Assembly (NCBI GenBank): GCA_014238285.1
Contig: JABABK010000032.1
Location: 1-37,488 of the forward strand
DNA from: Hellea sp.
GTDB taxonomy: Bacteria; Pseudomonadota; Alphaproteobacteria; Caulobacterales; Maricaulaceae
Reading direction: 5' to 3'
Length of the DNA stretch: 37,488 nt
In this document: piece after piece, positions 8,972-18,093 of the stretch
Position numbering within the stretch: position 1 is the stretch's first letter
Layout: the number at the start of each line of letters is the position of its first letter
Position numbers and translations under genes: made by a program
Notes under the pieces: generated by a model
Told to the model about the DNA's origin: nothing
Seen by the model: only the letters and a program-made list of their open reading frames with translations
The model's database searches: none

Positions 8972-9703
8972 CTAACCAACAAGCATTCCAATCATCCTCG
9001 CACGTGCCTCTGGCAACGTCCTGTTCACGCCCCATTGCACGCGGGTTTCAAGGAAATAACCGGTTAGCCTTAGGCCTGCCTCCACATCCTCCGGCGTTAC
9101 GCGCTTATCATTACGACGGCTAAAAGGCTGCATGAACCCTGGCAACGGATATAGCTTATCGAGATAGGGCTCAGCAGCTTCTTGGCACACGGCGCGGCCT
9201 GATCTTGGAGAGACATGCGTCAGGTTCTCTGTCGCGCCTGTTGCTGCACATCTGGATAGGTCAAGCCCGTACCCCATAGCGGCTAGCAACCCCGCTTCCC
9301 ACTGGATATAGAGGGCGGGCCATATATCTTTGTCATGCAAATTATCGATTAGAATTTCAAAAGCGTCGTAAACGCCTGAATGAGCTTCTCGTTCTGGGAG
9401 GGTTTCGCGGGAGACAGCACAGATCGAATTTAAACCTGCCAGCGAAAGACGATCATTCATGAGTTCTGCGGCGCGGCCATTCAGGCCTTCCACTGTGAAA
9501 TATCCAAGATGTTCAGATAGACGGGCTCGCCATTCGAGTTTGATTTTATTGCCGGGCTGGAGGACTGGACGAAGTTTCCGGCTAACGCCGCCGCGCACAA
9601 GTCCGAGATGGCGGCCATGGTCGCGGGTGAACACTTCAATAATGGCCGACGTTTCACCGTGTTTTTTCACGGACAGGACATATCCTTCGCCGGTCCAGTC
9701 CAT
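8972..9703 (-). CDS. recO: DNA repair protein RecO
   Basis: RecO works with RecR and RecF to load RecA on SSB-coated gaps and anneals single strands. The 243-residue product starts with the OB-fold segment MDWTGEGYVLSVKKHGETSA and IIEVFTRDHGRHLGLVRGG, which is typical of alphaproteobacterial RecO. A helical domain follows, ending in SGRAVCQEAAEPYLDKLYPL. Only scattered cysteines are present, so the zinc finger of some RecO proteins is not evident. It is the last gene of the rsh-to-recO series. A 148-base gap with a long inverted repeat separates it from era, so it may have its own expression level or promoter. No clear ribosome binding site is seen before the ATG at 9703. Confidence 0.93.
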   Translation of the reverse strand: MDWTGEGYVLSVKKHGETSAIIEVFTRDHGRHLGLVRGGVSRKLRPVLQPGNKIKLEWRARLSEHLGYFTVEGLNGRAAELMNDRLSLAGLNSICAVSRETLPEREAHSGVYDAFEILIDNLHDKDIWPALYIQWEAGLLAAMGYGLDLSRCAATGATENLTHVSPRSGRAVCQEAAEPYLDKLYPLPGFMQPFSRRNDKRVTPEDVEAGLRLTGYFLETRVQWGVNRTLPEARARMIGMLVG

Positions 9704-9724
9704 TAGTTGAAACGCCTAACGTTC

Positions 9725-9825
9725 GACCATCCTTCGTCAGGCTCAGGATGAGGCGAGCTGTTGCGAAGAAAGCTGCAAAACATCATTTCAACTTACCCTC
9801 ATCCTGAGCCTGACGAAGGATGGTC
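9725..9825. repeat. Perfect 29-bp inverted repeat between era and recO
   Basis: The arms at 9725-9753 and 9797-9825 are exact reverse complements (core CATCCTTCGTCAGGCTCAGG on the left arm) around a 43-base centre. The core resembles the CATCCTGAGCCTGACGAAGGATG-like palindromic repeats scattered between genes in many alphaproteobacteria. It could be a mobile palindromic unit and, as RNA, a strong stem-loop between era and recO. No T-run follows the arms, so it is not a typical terminator. Confidence 0.85.
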
Positions 9826-9851
9826 CAGAGAAATGCAATATATCATCGTGA

Positions 9852-10793
9852 CTACACATCAAACTCAAGACCGCTTTGAATATAGCGCGCAGGATCATCA
9901 ACCCATTTTTCACGCACCTTGACGAACAAAAACAAATGCACTTTACAGCCGAGCCAATCCTGCATTTCATAACGGGATTTCGCGCCGATATCTTTGATCG
10001 TTTGGCCGCCTTTACCAAGAACAATGGGCTTTTGCGATGGACGTCGAACATAGATCACTTGATCAATTCGGATGTCGCCGTTTTTCTGTTTCGTCCACTT
10101 TTCGGTCTCAACTGTTGAGGCATAAGGCAGTTCATCATGGAGACGTAGGAATAGTTTTTCACGGGTAATTTCAGCCGCCATAAGACGGGACGGAATATCA
10201 GCCGCCTGATCTGGCGGATAAAGATATGGACCTTCCGGCACAGCTTCAATTAATGCCTTGCCTAGATCTGCGACGCCGTCACGGTTGAGAGCCGAAATAA
10301 GGAAAACCTGCTCATAGATGCCTTTGGCATCAAAATGCGCAATCAGGCCCAAGAGTTGATCACGCCCTAATTCATCAATTTTATTGAGCGCCAAAAATGT
10401 CTTTTCACGCTCGCGTAGCTTAAGGCCTTCTGTGACGCGGTCTGTATCATCCATGGCTAGGCGATCCTGGGAACTCCCCTCACCGTTTTGCTGACGGTGA
10501 AACGCTGGCGCATCGACCATGTGAACGATAGCGTCTGCGTCATCTACGCCCGTCCAGGCGGCGTGAACCATAGATTTCCCGAGGCGGTCAGTGTCTTTAG
10601 CCTTGAAGATACCCGGAGTGTCGACCAACACTAACTGTGCATCTTCCATCATGGCGATACCACGAATTTGAAACCGCGTGGTTTGGACTTTGTGCGTGAC
10701 GATGGAGACTTTCTCTCCGACCAAAGCATTGACTAATGTTGATTTACCCGCATTCGGGGCGCCTATTATGGCTACAAATCCTGCACGGCTCAT
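9852..10793 (-). CDS. era: GTPase Era
   Basis: Era is an essential GTPase that binds 16S rRNA near its 3' end and helps mature the small subunit. The 313-residue product has G1 GAPNAGKS, G3 DTPG and G4 NKID. A C-terminal KH domain carries VLGKGGQTIKDIGAKSR. I chose the ATG at 10793 rather than the ATG at 10805. The shorter start gives the usual MSRAGFVAIIG beginning, has a G-run about 4 bases upstream, and makes a 4-base ATGA overlap with the rnc stop. The linker between G3 and G4 contains an unusual polar stretch (about residues 100-130) relative to the E. coli protein. The rnc-era pairing is widespread and links two rRNA-processing factors. Confidence 0.95.
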   Translation of the reverse strand: MSRAGFVAIIGAPNAGKSTLVNALVGEKVSIVTHKVQTTRFQIRGIAMMEDAQLVLVDTPGIFKAKDTDRLGKSMVHAAWTGVDDADAIVHMVDAPAFHRQQNGEGSSQDRLAMDDTDRVTEGLKLREREKTFLALNKIDELGRDQLLGLIAHFDAKGIYEQVFLISALNRDGVADLGKALIEAVPEGPYLYPPDQAADIPSRLMAAEITREKLFLRLHDELPYASTVETEKWTKQKNGDIRIDQVIYVRRPSQKPIVLGKGGQTIKDIGAKSRYEMQDWLGCKVHLFLFVKVREKWVDDPARYIQSGLEFDV

Positions 10794-11479
10794 ACGGCCC
10801 CCCATTGGGTTAATAAATTTTGCGCAGCCGCTTGTTCGGCTGCCTTTTTTGAAGATCCTTCACCATCAGCATGGCCACGACCATTGATGGAAACTCGCAC
10901 CAGAAAATGTGGCTTATGATCTGGTCCTGATCGGCTGACTAATTCGTAAACGGGTACGAGGCCTTTTTCAGTGGCGGCCTGTTCCTGCAACTCTGTCTTA
11001 GGGTCTTTTCCAGATGAAGATAGGATAGATAATAATTTTTTGGTCCAGAACTTGTTGTAAAATATACGTGCGGCTTCATAACCACCATCCAAATATATTG
11101 CAGCCAGCAAAGACTCCGCCACATCTCCTAGAATGGAGAGCTTCTCGCGGCCACCTAGTTTTTCAGTCGATTTCGACATCATCAAAAGGTCGCCGACCTC
11201 TAGCGCCATGGATACTTCGGCGCAGGTTTCTTTGCGGACTAATGCATTGAGTTTACGGGCTAAGCCACCTTCATCCGCCGTGCTTTTCTCAAATAGAATT
11301 TCAGCTGTTAGCAACCCCAAAACCCGGTCGCCCAAAAACTCAAGACGCTCATAGTCTTTGAGCTTACGGCGGCCATCACCATAGGAACCATGGGTCAGCG
11401 CGCGCTCCAATAATTCACGATCAGAAAACACATGCCCCAAACGAGTTTCAAGGTCGGTTAGTTTTTCATCATAATTCAT
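10790..11479 (-). CDS. rnc: Ribonuclease III
   Basis: RNase III cuts double-stranded RNA, including the pre-rRNA stems that free 16S and 23S precursors. The 229-residue product has the signature ERLEFLGDRVLGL with its catalytic acidic residues (about residues 42-54) and a second acidic cluster in LGDVAESLLAAIYLDGG. A C-terminal double-stranded-RNA-binding domain runs from about residue 155 (DPKTELQEQA) to GSSKKAAEQAAAQNLL. Its ATG overlaps the lepB stop as ATGA and its own stop overlaps the era start, so the three genes look translationally coupled. Confidence 0.96.
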   Translation of the reverse strand: MNYDEKLTDLETRLGHVFSDRELLERALTHGSYGDGRRKLKDYERLEFLGDRVLGLLTAEILFEKSTADEGGLARKLNALVRKETCAEVSMALEVGDLLMMSKSTEKLGGREKLSILGDVAESLLAAIYLDGGYEAARIFYNKFWTKKLLSILSSSGKDPKTELQEQAATEKGLVPVYELVSRSGPDHKPHFLVRVSINGRGHADGEGSSKKAAEQAAAQNLLTQWGAV

Positions 11480-12240
11480 TTCAGCCCCTTAAAAAACCGG
11501 GAGCCGCGAAGTTTATGCCAAGTCCAAGGCTTATAAAAAACCACTTCAGGCTTAGCGGACAGCAAAATAAATTCAGCCTTGCCAATGATGTTTTCACTCG
11601 GAACAAATCCGACGCCGCCTTGTACTCTCGGCAATCGGCTATCGCCAGAATGATCTCTGTTATCACCCATCATGAAATATTGATTGTCGGGCACAATATA
11701 GACTTTGGTATTATCCCCCGGATGATTCTTAATATGCTCAAATATCTGATGAGTGTTTGTTCCGCCGAAGTTTTCATTGCGAACTTCTGCGCCGTAAAAT
11801 TCCGTGTCACTATGAGCGTCCAAAGCAGATTTGGTTTGAGGATGAACATCGTCATTAACGTATAACAGGCCCGCGATCATTTGGACTCTATCGCCAGGCA
11901 AACCAACAACTCTTTTAATATAATATTGGGCTCTGCCTTCAGGTTTAAAAACGATTATATCACCCCGCTCTGGCCCGCGAGAAAATAGCCGACCGTTTTT
12001 TATGGGAAATGGCAAGGGCGCAGCTGCGAACTTTCCGTAACCCACACTATATTTGGACGTGATGATATAGTCACCTTCAATCAAATTAGGTTCCATAGAG
12101 GCAGACGGAATCGTAAAAGGCTGAAACACAAACACACGTAGCGCAAAGGCAAAGGCAAAGGCGCAAGCGATTGTGAAAAGCAAGCCAAGCCAGCTTTCTT
12201 CCGTATTTTCGCTCTGCTCTTTGATGGCTACATCGCCCAT
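11476..12240 (-). CDS. lepB: Signal peptidase I
   Basis: LepB removes signal peptides from exported proteins at the outer face of the inner membrane. The 254-residue product has a membrane segment near residues 17-40. The box PSASMEPN contains nucleophile Ser48, and YYIKRVVGLPGD contains the general base Lys109. GDNRDHSGDSR is the conserved box E. It has one N-terminal membrane helix rather than the two of E. coli LepB, the usual state in alphaproteobacteria. Ten bases separate it from acpS and it overlaps rnc by four. The lepB-rnc-era order is conserved across many proteobacteria. Confidence 0.95.
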   Translation of the reverse strand: MGDVAIKEQSENTEESWLGLLFTIACAFAFAFALRVFVFQPFTIPSASMEPNLIEGDYIITSKYSVGYGKFAAAPLPFPIKNGRLFSRGPERGDIIVFKPEGRAQYYIKRVVGLPGDRVQMIAGLLYVNDDVHPQTKSALDAHSDTEFYGAEVRNENFGGTNTHQIFEHIKNHPGDNTKVYIVPDNQYFMMGDNRDHSGDSRLPRVQGGVGFVPSENIIGKAEFILLSAKPEVVFYKPWTWHKLRGSRFFKGLK

Positions 12241-12250
12241 TATATTCGAC

Positions 12251-12652
12251 TCAATTTTCTTTTAGCGCTTCTAACATGGCAAATGCCTGCGCGTAAGGAT
12301 AGTCATCGGTCAGGCTAAGATGAATTTCACCTTTATGACCCTCGGGCATTCGCGATTCCATTCGGGCAAGCGCACCGCGGTGAAGTTTCACCGTAGGTCG
12401 ACCCGATGGATCATTAATCACCTCGACATCTTGCCAGGACAGGCTTTTAGTTTTTGGCCCTGCCAAGGCTTTAGCAACGGCTTCTTTAGCCGCCCAGCGT
12501 TTGGCATAAAACGCGCCGCTACCCGATTTGCTTTCGCAATAGTCCCGTTCGGCCTGTGTAAATATTTTTGTCTTGAAACGATCACCATAAGTCTCAATAG
12601 ATTTTTCAATCCTGCGAATATCACAAAGATCTGTACCGATGCCAATAATCAC
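12251..12652 (-). CDS. acpS: Holo-[acyl-carrier-protein] synthase
   Basis: AcpS transfers the 4'-phosphopantetheine group of CoA to the acyl carrier protein, needed for fatty-acid synthesis. The 133-residue product begins [15 protein letters not shown], with the metal-binding Asp at residue 8, and has RWAAKEAVAKAL with the second ligand Glu. Both motifs define the family. The start codon is GTG, whose bases overlap the pdxJ stop as GTGA. It sits between pdxJ and lepB, as in other alphaproteobacteria. Confidence 0.95.
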   Translation of the reverse strand: MIIGIGTDLCDIRRIEKSIETYGDRFKTKIFTQAERDYCESKSGSGAFYAKRWAAKEAVAKALAGPKTKSLSWQDVEVINDPSGRPTVKLHRGALARMESRMPEGHKGEIHLSLTDDYPYAQAFAMLEALKEN

Positions 12653-13440
12653 GATTTTTCTCTGGCGTCATCCATGCAGCGGAGCATTTCCGATATGGCT
12701 TCTTCGAGGCCCAAAAAAATCGCTTCGCCAATTATGAAGTGCCCGATGTTAAGCTCATATAGCTCTGGGATAACCGCGATATCTCCAACATTATCAAAGG
12801 TGATGCCGTGACCAGCATGAACTTCAAGGCCAAGCTCAGTCCCAAGGCGAGCACCGTTTTGCATAGCTTTTAGAATTTTCGCGGCCTTCTTTTCATCACC
12901 GTCATCCAGGGCATGTGCGTAAGCGCCTGTATGAATTTCGATCACAGGCGCGCCGCTAGATGCTGCGGCTCGGATTTGCTTTTCATCGGCCTCTATAAAT
13001 AAAGAAACCCGCGCGCCATTTTCAGTAAGTTCTCTAACGATTGGCGTGATGGTGTTATGAAGCGCTGCCACATCAAGCCCGCCTTCTGTGGTACGTTCTT
13101 CACGTTTTTCAGGCACGAGACAAACAGCATGAGGCTTTAAGCGTTTGGCAATTTCAACCATGTCTTCGACGGCTGCTATCTCCATATTAAGCGGAATATT
13201 CTCGCTATCGCAAAGCATTTGAAGACGCTCCATATCATCATCTGTGATATGACGCCGGTCTTCGCGAAGGTGAGCTGTAATGCCATCAGCTCCGGCGCGG
13301 ATCGCGGCATAGGCACCTGCAACGGGATCAGGGTGTTCTCCGCCGCGCGCATTTCTGACGGTAGCTATGTGGTCAATATTGACCCCAAGTCGGAGTTTCC
13401 GCGTGCCTCCCTTCAATTTAGAGTTCTCTTCTGCGCTCAC
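12649..13440 (-). CDS. pdxJ: Pyridoxine 5'-phosphate synthase
   Basis: PdxJ condenses 1-deoxyxylulose 5-phosphate with 3-amino-2-oxopropyl phosphate to give pyridoxine 5'-phosphate in the DXP-dependent vitamin B6 pathway. The 263-residue TIM barrel shows [17 protein letters not shown] at residues 18-34, [16 protein letters not shown] near 50-65, the catalytic-site block LNMEIAA, and GHGITFDNV towards the end. The GTG start overlaps the pyrE stop (GTGA), which fixes it despite the weak ribosome binding site. The first 15 residues are a polar extension before the conserved core. Confidence 0.95.
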   Translation of the reverse strand: MSAEENSKLKGGTRKLRLGVNIDHIATVRNARGGEHPDPVAGAYAAIRAGADGITAHLREDRRHITDDDMERLQMLCDSENIPLNMEIAAVEDMVEIAKRLKPHAVCLVPEKREERTTEGGLDVAALHNTITPIVRELTENGARVSLFIEADEKQIRAAASSGAPVIEIHTGAYAHALDDGDEKKAAKILKAMQNGARLGTELGLEVHAGHGITFDNVGDIAVIPELYELNIGHFIIGEAIFLGLEEAISEMLRCMDDAREKS

Positions 13441-14045
13441 TTAAGACCCCGGCTACCTGGCTTGATCGCGGGAAGCGCCTCGAGTTCAGGCGGTAATTTA
13501 TCAGCCTCATAGGCTGGGAATTTTCGCGATGCCAGACTGATCAGCGGCACACCAATATCAGCGGCTCCGCCGGAGCGGTCAAAAAGACACGCGCCACCAA
13601 TAACTTTAGCGCCGGTTTTCTCAATTGCTGTAATACATTCGCGAGAGGACAGGCCTGTTGTGACAATATCTTCAACCATCAAGACCTTCTGACCAGGCTC
13701 TAACGTAAATCCACGGCGCAACGTAATTTCACCGTTTTCACTTTCCGTAAAAATTGACTCTAACCCCATATGACGCGCGGTTTCATATCCCGGAATAACT
13801 CCGCCCATGGCAGGCGCGACGATGATATCAGGCGTATCGTCCAAATTTGCTTTCACTTTATCGGCTAAAGCCTTGCAAAGAATTTCAGTGAGGCGCGGAT
13901 TCTTAAAGATAAATGCTTTTTGCAAAAACACCGGACTTCGTAGTCCTGAGGATAGAATGAAATGTCCTTCAAGCAAAGCTCCAGCTTCGCGAAATACATC
14001 AAGGACTTGATCTGTAGTCATCTCATTATTTATGGCAGTAGTCAT
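13437..14045 (-). CDS. pyrE: Orotate phosphoribosyltransferase
   Basis: PyrE joins orotate to PRPP to give orotidine monophosphate, the fifth step of pyrimidine synthesis. The 202-residue product shows the PRPP-binding motif [14 protein letters not shown] (about residues 120-133) and the substrate-binding stretch [16 protein letters not shown]. The form belongs to the longer alphaproteobacterial type (about 190-200 residues), ending in a short basic tail. It follows rsh by 15 bases and overlaps pdxJ by four. An in-frame ATG at codon 9 is an alternative start. Confidence 0.93.
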   Translation of the reverse strand: MTTAINNEMTTDQVLDVFREAGALLEGHFILSSGLRSPVFLQKAFIFKNPRLTEILCKALADKVKANLDDTPDIIVAPAMGGVIPGYETARHMGLESIFTESENGEITLRRGFTLEPGQKVLMVEDIVTTGLSSRECITAIEKTGAKVIGGACLFDRSGGAADIGVPLISLASRKFPAYEADKLPPELEALPAIKPGSRGLK

Positions 14046-14060
14046 TTGGGTGAGAACTTT

Positions 14061-16286
14061 CTATTCGGCGAGGGTAAATTCGCCCATTGTGCGCTGGGCA
14101 GCTACCACATAGGCACTGGTTCGCAAAGCCGCAATAATATGCATTAAGTGCTTATTGTCAGTAACCTCGACATCAAAAATCATGTCAAAAAACGTTGTAC
14201 TGCGCTGCACCGTATTAATATTGATTAGATTTCCACCGGATTCACCGACAATCTTGGTCACATCTGCAAGTGCGCCTGGCACATGTTCTACAGTTGCCGT
14301 CACACGGCCCGTTGACGTGGCAAGCTCTGCTGCTCGCCTCCAACCAATATCAAGCCATTGCGCATTTTTCCCGTCCGTGTCCAAGACATCGCAATCAATG
14401 GTATGAATAACAACACCCCGTCCCGGTTTTTGAAGACCCACGATCCGGTCACCCGGAATTGGTGAACAACAATCAGACAAATGAAGACTGACACCAGAAG
14501 TCAATCCGTCTCCTTTGACATAAAGCTTGACGGTAGAGTCTGTAATAAACTCACGTTCGGCAAATTCTTCGAGAGCTATCGTGCTGTCACGTCCCGGAAA
14601 CGCCGAAGCCATGAATTTTTGAATGGTTAGATCGCCGCTCCCCAGAGCCTCATAAAGCTCTGCCGGTTTTTTAAACCCTAATCTCTTAAGCGTATCGCCG
14701 ATAGAACTTTCACTATAATCCTTTTCTTCACGGGCAAAGGCATGATCGGCCAGCATGGCACCGATGCGAATAAATTCTTTGGCTTCACGGTCACGTGTCA
14801 GACGTCTTAGAGCTGCTCTGGCCTTCCCTGTCGTAGCGATGTTTTCCCAATCAGCCTGAGGTTCCGGTTCACCGCCGCGAATGACTTTCACCACATCGCC
14901 ATTTTGCAAACGTGTACGTAGCGGCTTTTCACGATTATTTATTAACGCGCCAATGCAAGTATCGCCGACTTTTGTGTGAACGGCATAAGCAAAATCAATT
15001 GGAGTTGCGCCGCGCGGCAAAGAAATCAAATCGCCTTTGGGCGTGAAGGTAAAGACTTGATCTGCAAACATTTCAAGCTTGGCGTGCTCTAAAAACTCGT
15101 CAGCGTCACCACTTTGCTCCATCATCTCCACAAGAGGCCGGATACGGCGAAGCGGGTCGCCACCAGCATCTTGCGCCATTACTGGATCATAGGCATAAGA
15201 ATCGTTCTTATAGGCCCAGTGCGCCGCCACGCCGCGCTCGGCAATGTCTTCCATACGCTCCGTCCGAATTTGAATTTCAAGCCGTTTATTTTCGGGGCCG
15301 AGAATTGTTGTATGAAGTGATTGATATCCGTTCGGTTTTTTGACGGAAATGAAATCTCGGAACCGCGCCGGGACACACCGATAATGCGTATGAAGTATTC
15401 CCATCACCCGATAGCAAGTCGCTGTATCAGGAACGATGACACGAAAAGCGTAAATGTCAGCGACATCTTCAAAAGCAATGCCTTGTCTTTGGAGTTTTCG
15501 CCAAATTGCATAGGCCCGTTTCTCGCGGCCATAAATACGGGCCGTGACGTTTTGCTCATCCATCAAATCTCTAAGAGCAACAGACATTTGCGAAATGGCT
15601 GCCTTTTGGTCAGCGCGCCAATTATCTAGACGCTTATTGATGCTTTCAAAGGCCGATGGATTGAGGTGCTTAAACGATAAATCTTCTAGCTCGGAACAAA
15701 TTCGATCAACCCCGATCCGGCGAGCAAGCGGCGCGTATATATCCAATGTTTCCCTAGAAATACGCTCGCGGGATGCTTGTTTCGGGTGAAACTGTAGCGT
15801 CCTCATATTATGAAGACGATCGCACAGCTTAACCAGAAGCACACGCACATCCCGGCTCATAGCAAGTACAAATTTCTGAAAGTTTTCAGCCTGACGGGTT
15901 TCCCGTGATGGATTAGGCGTTGAAAGCTCAACCTGCCCCAGCTTAGTTACACCGTCGACAAGCTTGGCGATCTCTTCACCGAACATTTTGCTCAGGTCTT
16001 CAAAGGTCGCATCGGTATCTTCTAAAACATCATGCAAAAGCCCCGTACAAATAGACTGTACATCCAAATGAAGCGACGCCAAAATACCCGCAACTTCGAT
16101 CGGATGGGCGTAATAAGGATCACCGGAGTGGCGCATTTGCGCTCCGTGAGCCTTAGTCGCGTAAACATAGGCTTTATTAAGCAGGTTCTCATCAACGGAC
16201 GGATCATACTCGCGCACTAAGTCGACGAGTTCATACTGACGCAGGTATGTCGCTTTTTGCGGATTGATATCAACAGGTTTATTCAC
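14061..16286 (-). CDS. rsh: Bifunctional (p)ppGpp synthetase/hydrolase (RelA/SpoT family)
   Basis: Rsh makes and degrades the alarmone (p)ppGpp of the stringent response. Domains in order: the HD hydrolase (HSGDPYYAHPIEVAGIL, then LLHDVLEDT, so metal ligands are intact); the synthetase (YGREKRAYAIWRKLQ, DIYAFRVIV, RGVAAHWAYK); TGS (VFTFTPKGDLISLPRGATPI); a zinc-finger/helical linker; and a C-terminal ACT domain (GRVTATVEHVPGALADVTKI). Both activities look intact, as expected for the single long Rsh of alphaproteobacteria. The reading frame extends upstream to a TTG at 16370, but the first conserved residues (LRQYELVDLV) begin only about 40 codons later. I therefore prefer GTG at 16286 (741 residues). 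It is the first gene of the housekeeping series. Confidence 0.92.
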   Translation of the reverse strand: MNKPVDINPQKATYLRQYELVDLVREYDPSVDENLLNKAYVYATKAHGAQMRHSGDPYYAHPIEVAGILASLHLDVQSICTGLLHDVLEDTDATFEDLSKMFGEEIAKLVDGVTKLGQVELSTPNPSRETRQAENFQKFVLAMSRDVRVLLVKLCDRLHNMRTLQFHPKQASRERISRETLDIYAPLARRIGVDRICSELEDLSFKHLNPSAFESINKRLDNWRADQKAAISQMSVALRDLMDEQNVTARIYGREKRAYAIWRKLQRQGIAFEDVADIYAFRVIVPDTATCYRVMGILHTHYRCVPARFRDFISVKKPNGYQSLHTTILGPENKRLEIQIRTERMEDIAERGVAAHWAYKNDSYAYDPVMAQDAGGDPLRRIRPLVEMMEQSGDADEFLEHAKLEMFADQVFTFTPKGDLISLPRGATPIDFAYAVHTKVGDTCIGALINNREKPLRTRLQNGDVVKVIRGGEPEPQADWENIATTGKARAALRRLTRDREAKEFIRIGAMLADHAFAREEKDYSESSIGDTLKRLGFKKPAELYEALGSGDLTIQKFMASAFPGRDSTIALEEFAEREFITDSTVKLYVKGDGLTSGVSLHLSDCCSPIPGDRIVGLQKPGRGVVIHTIDCDVLDTDGKNAQWLDIGWRRAAELATSTGRVTATVEHVPGALADVTKIVGESGGNLININTVQRSTTFFDMIFDVEVTDNKHLMHIIAALRTSAYVVAAQRTMGEFTLAE

Positions 16287-16456
16287 ACTGCTGATATAGG
16301 CGCTTGAAAGAGAGTCGGCAACGGGAAAGCTTGGGTGCGTGAAATAAAATCCGAGGCTTCGATGCACCAAGTTTAATATATAATAGACACGTCCACAAAA
16401 TTTCCATTTTCCTTAAAACCATGTAGTGTTCCCTTTAAATATAATGGGGTCATTTA

Positions 16457-18058
16457 ATGTCAAAATTCGATGTTATTATTATTGGTAGCGGCTTTGGCGG
16501 ATCGGTGCATGCCTGTAGACTTGCCGAAGCTGGGTACAAAGTTGTTGTTTTAGAACGCGGGCGTCGATGGGCTCCCGAGGACTACCCCCGAAATCCCGAT
16601 GATGCTTGGCTCTTTGATGTTGACGAGCCAGAACATCAAAATGGCTGGTTAGATTTTAGGTATTTCAAAGATATGTCGGTCATTCAGGGCGCAGGAGTGG
16701 GCGGCGGATCTCTTATCTATGCCAATGTCTCCATAGACGCAAAACCCAAGGCGTTTGAAAAAGGCTGGCCCAACGCTATAACTTACAAAACGTTGAAACC
16801 ATTTTATGAGCGTGCATTTTATATGATTGCGCCAGAAACCTTGCCTGACAACCAATTAACGCCTCGATATAAGCTAATGAAAGAAGCCGCAGAGAAAACC
16901 AATGCGATTGATCGGTTTAGCAAGGTCGACCTTGCTATTTCTTTTGATAAAGATGGGCGTTTCCCCAAAGAACGACCTGCCTCAGAAGAAGCCCAAAAAA
17001 CATTCATCAATAAACATGGCCAAAAACAGGGTTATTGTGTACACGCAGGCAATTGTGACATTGGATGCAAAGCCCAAGCAAAAAACACACTTGATCTGAA
17101 TTATCTTGCCATTGCTGAAAAACATGGCGCAGAAATAAGGCCTTTATCTATAGCTTCACACATTTCAAAAACCACTGAAGGATATACAGTTTTTTATCAC
17201 AAGCTCGCTAACGGCACTAAAACAAAACTCGCATTAGAGGCCAAAAAAATCATAATTTGTGCTGGATCGCTTGGGTCAACCGAGTTACTCCTGCGTTCGC
17301 GTGATGAGTTCAAAACTTTACCGAAGATAAGCAAATCACTAGGTCAAAAATGGAGTTCAAACGGTGACTTTCTTACACCAGCATTTTACGAAGAACGTGA
17401 ACTCTCTCCCTCCATAGGACCAACGATCTCGGCGGCAATAGATTATTTGGATGGAAGTGACGGTGGGGCTGAATATTTCGTAGAAGACGGCGGTTTCCCT
17501 GATGTCCTCAGCAACCTAATTCGATCCCGCCAAAAGCATAAACACCCCTTCTCCTGGAAGACGAAGATTCTAAAAAAAATTGCACGACCATTCTCAGATG
17601 GTGATCCTCTTGAGGGGATGATGCCATGGTTCGGACAAGCCATGGATGGAGGAGACGGCCGTTTATATTATGGCCGAAATTGGCTAAAACCTTGGCAAAA
17701 AAAGTTGAAATTGAAATGGGATGTTTCGAAATCCAAACTCGGCATTGAAGGCCTGATTCGTGCTCATAAACGATTATCCAAGCACACTGGAGGTAAGGTT
17801 GTTGTTCCCTTCACATGGACCCTATTTAAAGACCTTATAACGCCACACCCGCTTGGCGGATGTTGTATGGCAGATGATGCTAACGATGGTGTTGTAAATA
17901 GTGAAGGCGAAGTTTTCGGCTACTCAAATCTATATGTTTCAGATGGGTCAATCATACCTAGACCCATTGGACTTAATCCTTCAAAAACGATTGCCGCAAT
18001 AGCGGAACGTAATGTTGAAATTATAATAAATAAAGACGATATTACGTTTTCTGTGTAG
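16457..18058 (+). CDS. GMC-family FAD oxidoreductase, cholesterol-oxidase-like
   Basis: The 533-residue flavoprotein starts with the FAD dinucleotide fold GSGFGGSVHACRLAEAGY and VVVLERGRRW. VIQGAGVGGGSLIYAN near residue 75 is characteristic of the bacterial cholesterol-oxidase/ChoD branch of GMC enzymes. A cysteine cluster (YCVHAGNCDIGCKAQAKNT) near 195-215 and the C-terminal HPLGGCCMADD plus RPIGLNPSKTIAA complete the FAD site. It should oxidise a hydroxyl group, probably of a sterol-like or other hydrophobic alcohol, but the substrate cannot be read from sequence. There is no signal peptide. A GGGG lies 7 bases before the ATG, and a TATAAT at 16440-16445 is very close to it. It is transcribed divergently from rsh. 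By eye the coding sequence is richer in A/T and A-runs than the neighbouring core genes. Confidence 0.85.
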   Translation: MSKFDVIIIGSGFGGSVHACRLAEAGYKVVVLERGRRWAPEDYPRNPDDAWLFDVDEPEHQNGWLDFRYFKDMSVIQGAGVGGGSLIYANVSIDAKPKAFEKGWPNAITYKTLKPFYERAFYMIAPETLPDNQLTPRYKLMKEAAEKTNAIDRFSKVDLAISFDKDGRFPKERPASEEAQKTFINKHGQKQGYCVHAGNCDIGCKAQAKNTLDLNYLAIAEKHGAEIRPLSIASHISKTTEGYTVFYHKLANGTKTKLALEAKKIIICAGSLGSTELLLRSRDEFKTLPKISKSLGQKWSSNGDFLTPAFYEERELSPSIGPTISAAIDYLDGSDGGAEYFVEDGGFPDVLSNLIRSRQKHKHPFSWKTKILKKIARPFSDGDPLEGMMPWFGQAMDGGDGRLYYGRNWLKPWQKKLKLKWDVSKSKLGIEGLIRAHKRLSKHTGGKVVVPFTWTLFKDLITPHPLGGCCMADDANDGVVNSEGEVFGYSNLYVSDGSIIPRPIGLNPSKTIAAIAERNVEIIINKDDITFSV

Positions 18059-18093
18059 AATCCCAACAAAGCAAGATAGTCAACCATCGTGAA

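Noticed and set aside
9788-10051. Minus-strand open frame overlapping era and the inverted repeat
   Set aside because: It is out of frame with era, which has all GTPase and KH motifs in this region.
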